The translations under genes and the position numbers were made by a program. Below the pieces are notes generated by a model, which saw only the letters and a program-made list of their open reading frames with translations, was not told the DNA's origin and searched no databases. Positions 1 through 6,549 of a DNA stretch of 6,970 bases are shown piece after piece (position 1 is the stretch's first letter; every line of letters starts with the position of its first letter). Source of the stretch: Pelagibacteraceae bacterium TMED13 (GTDB lineage Bacteria; Pseudomonadota; Alphaproteobacteria; Methylaequorales; Methylaequoraceae); assembly GCA_002167825.1 (NCBI GenBank), contig NHBS01000022.1, positions 3,690 through 10,659 on the forward strand, given 5' to 3'.

Positions 1-482
1 GTCATAGAAGAAAACCAATTAATAATTTCTCCATTCTTACCAATTAAGAATTTATGAAAGTTCCATCTAGGCTGAGCAATAACAGATGCTTCTGTAGAAA
101 TCCATTTATAAAGTGGATGTGCGTCATTACCTTTAATTTTTTGAATAGATGTAAGTGGAAAATTAACACCATATCGTATTTCACAAAAATCTTTTACATC
201 TGCATCGTTACCTAATTCTTGATTGAAATCATTGGATGGAACACCTAAAACAACAAAACCATCTGCTTTATATCTATCATAAAGTTTTTGTAATCCGGCA
301 TACTGCGGTGTAAAACCACATTTAGATGCAGTATTGACTAACAAAACGACTTTATCCTTGTATTCGGAGAGATTTATATCATCACCAGTTATAGATTCAA
401 TTTTAAAATCATGAAATGTTTGTGAGGTGGATTGTGAAAAATTAAAAAACATTATACAAAATACAATTAATAAAAATCTCAT
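1..482 (-). CDS. gpx: Secreted glutathione peroxidase family protein, 3' end cut by window edge
   Basis: Thiol peroxidase of the glutathione peroxidase (GPx/BtuE) family, which reduces H2O2 or organic hydroperoxides; bacterial members usually use thioredoxin or glutathione. I translated it from the ATG at 482-480; 160 residues are visible and the frame is still open at position 1. The family is about 160-185 residues, so only roughly 20 should be missing. Residues 1-21 form a hydrophobic signal peptide (MRFLLIVFCIMFFNFSQS), which suggests export to the periplasm. The peroxidatic Cys is Cys55 in NTASKCGFTPQY. The rest of the catalytic tetrad is present: Gln88 in SNDFNQELG and Trp140-Asn141 in RWNFHKFLI. 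The usual Cys of the FPCNQF motif is Ser here (GVPSNDF, Ser83), as in many proteobacterial members. There is no Shine-Dalgarno before the start. It diverges from the lipoprotein gene at 538. Confidence 0.93.
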   Translation of the reverse strand, partial: MRFLLIVFCIMFFNFSQSTSQTFHDFKIESITGDDINLSEYKDKVVLLVNTASKCGFTPQYAGLQKLYDRYKADGFVVLGVPSNDFNQELGNDADVKDFCEIRYGVNFPLTSIQKIKGNDAHPLYKWISTEASVIAQPRWNFHKFLIGKNGEIINWFSSM

Positions 483-504
483 ATAATAAATGTAATGAAT
501 TAAG

Positions 505-532
505 TTGAAAAATAAAGTAAAAATTTTATTAT
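505..532 (+). promoter_or_regulatory. Candidate promoter of the lipoprotein gene
   Basis: TTGAAA at 505-510 resembles a -35 box and TATTAT at 527-532 a -10 box, with a 16-bp spacer. The expected transcription start, about 6-8 nt after the -10 box, falls on or next to the ATG at 538-540. The mRNA would then be leaderless or nearly so, in keeping with the lack of any Shine-Dalgarno sequence. The -10 overlaps the opposite-strand TATAAT at 533-528, so divergent transcription would compete for the same bases. Confidence 0.35.
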
Positions 533-533
533 A
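528..533 (-). promoter_or_regulatory. Possible -10 box for the peroxidase gene
   Basis: On the minus strand 533-528 reads TATAAT, a perfect sigma70-type -10 hexamer 45 bp upstream of the peroxidase ATG. No convincing -35 is visible at the expected distance, which would fall inside the start of the divergent lipoprotein gene. In DNA this AT-rich a TATAAT can arise by chance, so this is only a candidate. Confidence 0.3.
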
Positions 534-537
534 GGCT

Positions 538-957
538 ATGAAAAAATTTAAAATCCTTGCTATTTTCTTCTTGTTCATTGTTAGTTCATGTGGGCAAAAC
601 CAACTAGTTCCAGTTCGTGGACCAGAGAGCGATCCAGGCCAAGAACTCAACTTTTCCGAATTTAATGATTTCCCAATTCCAGTAAACTCAAAGCTAATAA
701 AAGATCAGTCTATTATTATAGCAAAAAAGGATGGGTGGTATGGTAGACTTTCTTTTACTACAAGTGAATCTCAATTAACAGTTTATGATTTCTTTAGGAA
801 TGAATTACCAAAATTCGGATGGAAGAAGATTTCTGAAATAAGTTCAGATAGTAGTCTTTTAAACTACCAGAACCAAGTTAGATTTGCTTCTATACAAATC
901 TTTGAAAAAACATTATTTGGTTCAAAGGTATTAGTATCGGTAACAGAAGTTGAATAG
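538..957 (+). CDS. Small lipoprotein of unknown function
   Basis: A 139-residue predicted lipoprotein. Residues 1-17 are a type II signal peptide with a basic start (MKKFK), a hydrophobic core and the lipobox VSSC, so Cys18 is the likely lipidated residue. The next residue is Gly, not Asp, so sorting to the outer membrane is the default expectation. The mature part is one compact domain: an FPIP segment at 45-48, a GWYGRLSFTT strand at about 66-75, then VYDFFRNELPKFGW at 82-95. A short pattern of hydrophobic proline motif, beta strand, and a helix ending in 'L..FGW' recurs in several small alphaproteobacterial lipoproteins, but I cannot name a family. No catalytic motif is visible. It stands alone on the plus strand, 55 bp from the divergent peroxidase gene and convergent with the integrase gene 36 bp downstream. 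The ATG is supported by the signal peptide. Confidence 0.85.
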   Translation: MKKFKILAIFFLFIVSSCGQNQLVPVRGPESDPGQELNFSEFNDFPIPVNSKLIKDQSIIIAKKDGWYGRLSFTTSESQLTVYDFFRNELPKFGWKKISEISSDSSLLNYQNQVRFASIQIFEKTLFGSKVLVSVTEVE

Positions 958-993
958 TTATAATCTATTATCTATTTAGTAATAATTCTTTTA

Positions 994-2226
994 CTACTCA
1001 ATAATTTGATTTAACCAGCTGTATTTCATTTCTATACTTATTTCATTTTTATAAAAAATACTACGTTTTTTAAGCCCTAAAATCTCTGATATTATTTCTT
1101 CAGGACAATTTATTTTTTTAAGCCTTTCTATCAAGGAAATCTTAAATGACTTAAGTGATTTAGCATCAGTAATTTTTTTTATTCTAAAATTTATTTTGCT
1201 CTCAATTTTTTTAATAGTGAAATTTGAATCTAAAAAATTATAAAATGGATATTCATTAGTCGATAACTTTAACAGTTTATCCATTGATTCGAATGAAACA
1301 CCAACTAAAGGAATTATTCTTTTTTTATAAATATTATTAATTTTTCGTAAATCATTACTCCTTATTAATATGTATGGATTGAATTGATTTAAATTAATCT
1401 CATTCCGATTTATACTAATAAGTTCATTAACAGATACACCTGTGTTTAGGATACAGCCAATGATGATACTAAATAATGATTTTTCTTCTTTTGTAATACT
1501 TATAATTTTTTGAATTTCATTCATATTTAAAGGTTCGATACTAGGTTTGAAATAAGTTTTTGGCCATTTAATATTTTCAAAAGGATTTTTTTTATTGATA
1601 TTAAAACAATCATATAAAGTTTTGAAGAAATTAAAGAGATTTGATTGATATCTTTGGCCAGTAGAGATCCTTTTTTCTAAAATAAAAAAATTTTGAAATT
1701 TATTTGAATCTATACGACTAAATTCATCTATGGGTTTATCACCACATATTTTTATTAAGTATTTTATTGAATTTATTATAGAAGAATATTGAGCAGATTT
1801 TGAATTAATTTTTTTAAGCCTCAAGTAATTTTCTAATGACTTACTAAGAAAATTATTGTTTGGAACAGCATTAGTAAATAAAAAATTTTCAATGGACTGT
1901 TCTGACTTTTTTGTTGCCAAATTAGTTATTTGTTCCTTATTAAGCAACATCTTTGAGAGTAAATCGTCAGAGTCATCCTTAAAAGAAAGATTGAATTTTG
2001 AAATATCAACTTTTTTTAAAAAATTTATTGTAAATTTTTTGTTAATTAAGCTAGTAAACATTTTTTTATGTTCTGCTGATTGTAACTTTGCTCTTATAAG
2101 AGCAGTAGAAATTTTATTAGTTCTCAAAGAAATTTTAATTGTCTTTTTTCCAAGTATCTTTGTAAGTTTTCTGGGGATTGCTCTTTGATACCAATACTGA
2201 TTTCCGTGCTTGTAAATATATTTCAT
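994..2226 (-). CDS. Tyrosine-recombinase-like integrase next to tRNA-Leu, catalytic residues apparently lost
   Basis: A 410-residue protein from the ATG at 2226-2224. The frame stays open to a GTG at 2262, but those 12 codons come from the tRNA gene, so I place the start at 2226. The N-terminus (MKYIYKHGNQYWYQRAIP, then LGKK and SLRT) matches the DUF6538-type start of phage/island integrases. Residues about 127-183 resemble the SAM-like core-binding domain (LENYLRLKK, GDKPIDEFSRID). The C-terminal catalytic fold is recognisable from NTGVSVNELISI (261-272), KKRIIPL (301-307) and EEIISEILGL (376-385). The active site looks wrong: the box I arginine (TGxRxxEL) is Ser265, the HxxR box reads KSLK at 356-359, and LGH is LGL at 383-385. 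A possible nucleophile tyrosine remains at Tyr392. Only 6 nt separate the tRNA CCA from the ATG. There is no stop or frameshift, so it is not a pseudogene by open-frame criteria. It may be domesticated, decaying or a very divergent active enzyme. The gene looks poorer in G+C than pccB by eye. Confidence 0.85.
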   Translation of the reverse strand: MKYIYKHGNQYWYQRAIPRKLTKILGKKTIKISLRTNKISTALIRAKLQSAEHKKMFTSLINKKFTINFLKKVDISKFNLSFKDDSDDLLSKMLLNKEQITNLATKKSEQSIENFLFTNAVPNNNFLSKSLENYLRLKKINSKSAQYSSIINSIKYLIKICGDKPIDEFSRIDSNKFQNFFILEKRISTGQRYQSNLFNFFKTLYDCFNINKKNPFENIKWPKTYFKPSIEPLNMNEIQKIISITKEEKSLFSIIIGCILNTGVSVNELISINRNEINLNQFNPYILIRSNDLRKINNIYKKRIIPLVGVSFESMDKLLKLSTNEYPFYNFLDSNFTIKKIESKINFRIKKITDAKSLKSFKISLIERLKKINCPEEIISEILGLKKRSIFYKNEISIEMKYSWLNQIIE

Positions 2227-2232
2227 AACATT

Positions 2233-2265
2233 TGGTGCGGCCGAGAAGACTTGAACTTCCACAGG
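2233..2265 (-). other. Presumed attachment site at the tRNA 3' end
   Basis: Tyrosine integrases of islands and temperate phages commonly recombine at the T-arm/3' end of a tRNA gene and leave that end intact at the junction. An integrase gene abutting an intact tRNA 3' end is the usual signature, so this end of tRNA-Leu is the likely att core. The limits given are approximate, because no second copy of this segment was found in the window to define the crossover. Confidence 0.35.
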
Positions 2266-2320
2266 TTAAAAACCTACAACGCCCTCAACGTTGCGCGTCT
2301 ACCAATTCCGCCACGACCGC
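2233..2320 (-). tRNA. trnL: tRNA-Leu(GAG)
   Basis: I folded this by hand into a complete class II tRNA. The acceptor stem is GCGGTCG (2320-2314) with CGGCCGC (2243-2237), including one T-G wobble. The D stem is GCG/CGC. The anticodon stem is CAACG/CGTTG around the loop TTGAGGG, which puts anticodon GAG at 2286-2284 (reads CUC and CUU, leucine). The long variable arm is AGGTT-TTT-AACCT (2275-2263), typical of leucine tRNAs. The T arm is GGAAG/CTTCT with loop TTCAAGT. The discriminator is A (2236) and CCA is encoded at 2235-2233. It starts 4 nt after the pccA stop and ends 6 nt before the integrase ATG, all on one strand. There is no room for its own promoter or terminator outside neighbouring genes, so it is probably cut out of a longer transcript or driven from a promoter inside pccA. 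Confidence 0.97.
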
Positions 2321-2324
2321 TTAT

Positions 2325-4313
2325 TTATTCAAACTCTAGTATTATCTGATCAACCTCAAGACTATCACCTTCAGAACAATTGATTTTTTTAATTTTTGTT
2401 TTTTTTTCTGATCTAATTATATTTTCCATTTTCATCGCTTCTATAATAGCTAAGGGTTGGTTTTCATCAACAACTTGTTTTTCTTCAACTAATAGAGAAA
2501 CTAAAAGGCCAGGCATAGGAGCAAGAAGCAATCTAGACAAATCTTCTTTTTTTCTAGGAATCATTATCTCATTAAGCTCAGCATGCCTTTTAGAAAAAAC
2601 TAAAAGTTCAGATGAACTACCATTATGATTTATTAAAAATTTTGGCCCATTTCTTTTAATACTAAAATAAGAAAGATTATTGTCGATTATTGCTGAAAAT
2701 AAAGGATGTCCAATATTCCAGTTACTTTTGAGGTTTAAATATTTTTTACCTATATAAATATCATAACTTTTATTAAAATTATTGAATGAAATTTTTGAAT
2801 TAATTATTTTACCATCATCTATAACCTGCCAGTTCATCCCAACTGTTTTATTGAAACCTTTTAATTGATTAGAAATGGATGCCGCTCTCAAAAGGTATTT
2901 ATAATTTACAAAGACTGCTACAGCATGGATCTTTTGTTTATCTTGTAAATCAACATTGAAAGAATCATACCCTTCTTTATAATTTTCTTTAATAAATGCC
3001 GTTGAATAATTAGACTTCTCAAAATTCTCATTTTGTAGAATGTTTGATAAAAAATCTCTATTTGTTTTTACACCTTCAATTAGGTACCTATCCAGAGCAT
3101 TTATCATCTCCTTAATTGACGATTTCCTTGTGTTAGAATAAGTACATAACTTAGAAATCATCGGGTCATAAAACATACTTATTTCAGAACCCTCTACGAC
3201 TCCAGAGTCAACACGTACATTTTTTCCTGAAGGCTCTATATATCTGGTAAGCCTACCAATAGAGGGTAAAAAATTTTTTGAAGAATCTTCAGCATATATT
3301 CTACATTCAAGTGCAGTGCCGAGGAATTTAATATCTTTTTGTTTGTGTGCAAGTTTTTCACCAAATGCAATTCTTATCATTTGTTCAACAATATCAATAT
3401 TAGTAATTAGTTCAGTTACAGGGTGTTCAACTTGTAATCGCGTATTCATTTCTAAAAAATAAAAATTCTTTTTTTTATCTACCACAAATTCAACAGTTCC
3501 TGCTGAGTAGTAACTAACAGCTTTGGCCAACTTAAGTGCGTGACTTACCATCTCATTCCTTAAATTTTCATCTACAAAAAAGCTTGGTGCCTCTTCAATA
3601 ACTTTTTGATGACGCCTCTGGATAGTACATTCTCTCTCACCTAAGTGTATAAAATTACCAAACTGATCCCCTAATACCTGAATCTCAATATGCTTTGGAA
3701 ATTCAATAAATTTCTCAATAAATACCCTATCATCCCCAAAGCTTGATCTCGCTTCGTTTACTGCTGAATTAAAGTTTTCTTTTAATTCCCCATCGTTAAA
3801 TGCTATCCTCATTCCTTTTCCGCCTCCACCAGCTGACGCCTTAACCATCAAAGGATAACCTATTTTTTTTGCTTCTTTAATTGCATGTTTTAAATCTTTA
3901 ATTACATCAAGCCCCCCCGGCACAACAGATACACCAGCTGATTTTGCTAATTTTTTGGATTCAATTTTATCCCCCATCAATGAAATTGCTTGACTGGGGG
4001 GACCAATAAAAATCTTACCAGCTTTTTGAACTTCTTCCCTAAAGTTTACATTTTCTGATAGAAATCCATAACCGGGGTGAACAGCATCAGCATTAGATTT
4101 TTTAAGGACATCTATAATTTTTTCTATTATTAAATAACTTTCTGCAGAGGTGTTCCCACGAATATTAAAATATTCATCTGCTAAATTTACGTGTGGTGAG
4201 CTTAAGTCTGGGTCTGAACAAATTGCAACTGTTTTAATTCCTAATTTTCTTGCAGTCTTAATAATTCTACAAGCAATCTCACCTCTATTAGCTATAAGTA
4301 TTTTTTTAAACAT
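2325..4313 (-). CDS. pccA: Propionyl-CoA carboxylase alpha subunit (biotin carboxylase and biotin carrier)
   Basis: The 662-residue biotin-containing subunit of propionyl-CoA carboxylase. It carboxylates its own biotin with ATP and bicarbonate, and PccB then transfers the carboxyl group to propionyl-CoA. The N-terminal biotin carboxylase domain spans about 1-445: KILIANRGEIACR at the start, HPGYGFLSEN (79-88), the ATP-binding glycine loop GGGGKG (162-167), ERECTIQRRHQK (226-237) and EMNTRLQVEHPVTE (288-301). Residues about 450-590 form the poorly conserved biotin-transfer region that contacts PccB. The C-terminal carrier domain has APMPG (598-602) and the biotinylation motif EAMKM, so Lys628 is the biotinyl lysine. 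Length and domain order are complete for PccA. MCC and acyl-CoA carboxylase alpha subunits are related, but the partner gene upstream is clearly PccB-type. It starts 9 nt after the pccB stop. An AGG overlapping that stop codon, 8 nt before the ATG, is a good ribosome site and implies translational coupling. Confidence 0.95.
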   Translation of the reverse strand: MFKKILIANRGEIACRIIKTARKLGIKTVAICSDPDLSSPHVNLADEYFNIRGNTSAESYLIIEKIIDVLKKSNADAVHPGYGFLSENVNFREEVQKAGKIFIGPPSQAISLMGDKIESKKLAKSAGVSVVPGGLDVIKDLKHAIKEAKKIGYPLMVKASAGGGGKGMRIAFNDGELKENFNSAVNEARSSFGDDRVFIEKFIEFPKHIEIQVLGDQFGNFIHLGERECTIQRRHQKVIEEAPSFFVDENLRNEMVSHALKLAKAVSYYSAGTVEFVVDKKKNFYFLEMNTRLQVEHPVTELITNIDIVEQMIRIAFGEKLAHKQKDIKFLGTALECRIYAEDSSKNFLPSIGRLTRYIEPSGKNVRVDSGVVEGSEISMFYDPMISKLCTYSNTRKSSIKEMINALDRYLIEGVKTNRDFLSNILQNENFEKSNYSTAFIKENYKEGYDSFNVDLQDKQKIHAVAVFVNYKYLLRAASISNQLKGFNKTVGMNWQVIDDGKIINSKISFNNFNKSYDIYIGKKYLNLKSNWNIGHPLFSAIIDNNLSYFSIKRNGPKFLINHNGSSSELLVFSKRHAELNEIMIPRKKEDLSRLLLAPMPGLLVSLLVEEKQVVDENQPLAIIEAMKMENIIRSEKKTKIKKINCSEGDSLEVDQIILEFE

Positions 4314-4322
4314 AAAGATTAC

Positions 4323-5855
4323 CTACAAAGGGATATTGTCGTGTTTTTTCCAAGGGTTATGAAGCTTTTTATCTTTTAGCATTTCAAGTGACCGACATAT
4401 TCTTTTTCTAGTTGTATTTGGCATTATTACATCATCAATAAACCCTCTACTACCTGCTATAAAAGGGTTTGCAAGTTTTTCCCTATATTCATTTGTTTTT
4501 TTTTCTATTTTTTCTTTATCTCCCAGTTCACCTCTAAAAATAATTTCAACAGCTCCTTTGGGTCCCATCACAGCAATTTCTGCTTGAGGCCAAGCATAGT
4601 TTACATCTCCACGTAAATGTTTGGAACTCATAACGTCGTATGCTCCACCATAAGCTTTTCTTGTAATAACTGTAATTTTTGGAACAGTTGCCTCGGCGAA
4701 TGCAAATAATAATTTAGCACCGTGTTTTATTATACCATTATATTCTTGTGAAGTACCCGGTAGAAAACCAGGAACATCAACGAAAGTTACAATTGGAATA
4801 TTAAAACAATCACAAAAACGAACAAATCTGGCTGCTTTTCTAGAAGAATTATTATCTAAGCAGCCTGCCAAAACCATCGGTTGATTTGCTACTATTCCAA
4901 TTGGTGAGCCTGACATTCTCGCAAAACCTGTTATTATATTAGCTGCGTAATCAGATTGTAGTTCGAAAAAATCTCTATCATCAACAACTTTTGTTATTAA
5001 TTCTTTCATATCGTATGGCTTGTTAGCATTATCAGGAATGAGAGTATCTAAAGAATATTCTAACCTATCAACAGGATCTTCAGAAGTTCTCATTGGAGGT
5101 TTTTCTTTGTTTGAAGATGGCAAAAAACCCATAAACCTTCTTAATTGAAATAGTGCCTCAACATCATTATCAAATGCTGAGTCTGCTACTCCAGATTTTT
5201 TAGTATGAGTAGATGCCCCACCTAATTCTTCGTGACTCACCTCTTCATGTGTTACAGTTTTAAGTACATCTGGCCCGGTGACAAACATGTATGATGTATC
5301 TCTAACCATAAATATGAAATCTGTCATTGCTGGACTATATACCGCTCCTCCGGCACAAGGGCCCATAATAACTGATATTTGTGGAATAACACCTGATGAC
5401 AAAACATTTCTCTGAAAGACTTCTGCATATCCTGCTAATGATGCGACACCCTCTTGTATTCTTGCCCCTCCTGAATCATTCAATCCAATTACTGGAGCTC
5501 CTACCTGTAGAGCTTTATCCATAATTTTACAAATTTTTTCTGCATGTGATTCTGAAAGAGATCCTCCAAAAACTGTAAAATCTTGGCTAAATACAAATGT
5601 GAGTCTTCCGTTAATTGTACCATATCCTGTAACCACACCATCACCTGGAACTTTTTGTTTTTCCATTTCAAATTCAGCACATCTATGCTCAACAAACATA
5701 TCCCACTCTTCAAAAGTACCCTCATCAAGAAGAATTTCAATTCTTTCACGTGAGGTTAATTTTCCTTTTTTATGTTGGCTATCTTGTCTACTTTGTCCAC
5801 CACCTTCAACTGCTCTTCTTCTTTTAGAATCAAGTTTCTTTAAAATTTCTCTCAT
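4323..5855 (-). CDS. pccB: Propionyl-CoA carboxylase beta subunit (carboxyltransferase)
   Basis: Carboxyltransferase subunit that moves CO2 from biotin on PccA to propionyl-CoA, giving methylmalonyl-CoA. This feeds odd-chain fatty acid, Val/Ile or propionate carbon into succinyl-CoA. I choose the ATG at 5855 (510 residues, the usual length) over an in-frame TTG at 5876, because [13 protein letters not shown] aligns with the normal family start and AGAG at 5867-5864 lies 8 nt upstream. Family hallmarks are GKLTSRERI (31-39), [13 protein letters not shown] (88-100), the first oxyanion segment GGARIQEG (129-136), [12 protein letters not shown] (165-176), [14 protein letters not shown] (358-371) and the second acyl-CoA segment [15 protein letters not shown] (399-413). 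The Asp in AYDVM (Asp406) probably corresponds by position to the residue that favours propionyl- over acetyl-CoA in Streptomyces PccB. Methylcrotonyl-CoA carboxylase and AccD differ in this region. It lies 25 bp after atp12, and no promoter is evident between them. Confidence 0.95.
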   Translation of the reverse strand: MREILKKLDSKRRRAVEGGGQSRQDSQHKKGKLTSRERIEILLDEGTFEEWDMFVEHRCAEFEMEKQKVPGDGVVTGYGTINGRLTFVFSQDFTVFGGSLSESHAEKICKIMDKALQVGAPVIGLNDSGGARIQEGVASLAGYAEVFQRNVLSSGVIPQISVIMGPCAGGAVYSPAMTDFIFMVRDTSYMFVTGPDVLKTVTHEEVSHEELGGASTHTKKSGVADSAFDNDVEALFQLRRFMGFLPSSNKEKPPMRTSEDPVDRLEYSLDTLIPDNANKPYDMKELITKVVDDRDFFELQSDYAANIITGFARMSGSPIGIVANQPMVLAGCLDNNSSRKAARFVRFCDCFNIPIVTFVDVPGFLPGTSQEYNGIIKHGAKLLFAFAEATVPKITVITRKAYGGAYDVMSSKHLRGDVNYAWPQAEIAVMGPKGAVEIIFRGELGDKEKIEKKTNEYREKLANPFIAGSRGFIDDVIMPNTTRKRICRSLEMLKDKKLHNPWKKHDNIPL

Positions 5856-5863
5856 ATCAAATA

Positions 5864-5867
5864 CTCT
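5864..5867 (-). promoter_or_regulatory. Ribosome-binding site that fixes the pccB start
   Basis: AGAG on the minus strand ends 8 nt before the ATG at 5855. It is one of the few Shine-Dalgarno-like sequences in the window and supports this ATG over the upstream TTG at 5876, which has no comparable purine box. Confidence 0.45.
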
Positions 5868-5880
5868 ATAGTTCAAATTT

Positions 5881-6549
5881 TTATAAGTTATTTGTAATTT
5901 TTAAAAACAAGTTAATGTTTTGTATAGCCTTTAAAAAATAATTATCGCTTTCTTTATGTTCATCTAACAATCCCCATCTTTGCTGTTGATAATTGTACTC
6001 TATATTTACCAATTTAAAGAATCTTTTACACCTAATTTTTTTTTTTATAAAAAAATAACTAAGTATTATCGAGTCTGAAATACTAGCAAGTTTAAACAAA
6101 GCAGTAAACCTATCGTTATCCAAATTCTCAAGCCAATTAGCAAATTTATCATTTTTATTTTTAACTTTAGTAATAAATCCTGTTTGAACTTGTAAAGGTA
6201 AATTAAATTCTAATGAAAAATCTCTGATAAAAGCTCCAAATTTATTATTCATATCCTTTATTAATAGTTTATCGTTAAAATTTCTAAATAAAACATAATC
6301 ATTCTCAAGTACTTTAAATATTTTTTTTGATATTTCGATTTTGTCTATTTTAGATAAGTTTTGTGAGAAAAGAGTTAAATTTAGAATAGAATGAGAGTCT
6401 AATTTTAATCTTTTTTTTATTTCTCTAATTAGAATCTTGGCATGTTTTTCCGATTTAGTTTTTAATGGATTTTTACTAGGTGTTAAAATTTTTGAAGATT
6501 GTGAATATATATAATATTCATTTTTAGTTTTTCTAATTTCATAGTTCAT
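5881..6549 (-). CDS. atp12: ATP12-family F1-ATPase assembly chaperone
   Basis: A 222-residue ATP12-like protein. In mitochondria Atp12 binds the F1 alpha subunit before its assembly into the alpha3-beta3 ring, and alphaproteobacterial homologues are presumed to do the same in the cytoplasm. The match is to family pattern rather than a strong motif. The N-terminal part [21 protein letters not shown] (13-33) mirrors the 'LDGRPVKTPAKNPLxxPS' entry of the family. DYVLFRN (84-90) matches 'DLLxYRA', and [11 protein letters not shown] (115-125) matches 'FGxxLxVTxGI'. [20 protein letters not shown] (147-166) is the conserved helix, and [11 protein letters not shown] (183-193) matches the 'ExxWQxExWG' signature. 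It is shorter and more Lys/Asn-rich than typical members (about 230-270 residues), and the invariant EW after the N-terminal motif is gone. The start ATG overlaps the end of the upstream rluC-like gene by 11 bp, so translation is likely coupled. No separate promoter is seen. Confidence 0.8.
   Translation of the reverse strand: MNYEIRKTKNEYYIYSQSSKILTPSKNPLKTKSEKHAKILIREIKKRLKLDSHSILNLTLFSQNLSKIDKIEISKKIFKVLENDYVLFRNFNDKLLIKDMNNKFGAFIRDFSLEFNLPLQVQTGFITKVKNKNDKFANWLENLDNDRFTALFKLASISDSIILSYFFIKKKIRCKRFFKLVNIEYNYQQQRWGLLDEHKESDNYFLKAIQNINLFLKITNNL

Noticed and set aside
977..996. TAGTAA / TTACTA inverted repeat between the convergent lipoprotein and integrase genes, a possible shared terminator
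   Set aside because: The stem is only 6 bp, AT-only apart from one G-C pair, with an 8-nt loop and no clean T-run on either side. Such repeats are expected by chance in this DNA.
1856..2188. 110-codon open frame on the plus strand inside the integrase gene
   Set aside because: It is an antisense shadow of the integrase, with no recognisable domain or ribosome site. Similar shadows at 2380-2628, 4150-4362, 5501-5749 and 5599-5871 were dropped for the same reason.
2227..2262. GTG-initiated extension of the integrase reading frame into the tRNA
   Set aside because: The first 12 codons read through the tRNA T arm and CCA. The family-like N-terminus begins at the ATG at 2226.
5856..5876. TTG start adding 7 residues to PccB
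   Set aside because: The ATG at 5855 gives the usual N-terminus and length and has an AGAG box at the right distance.
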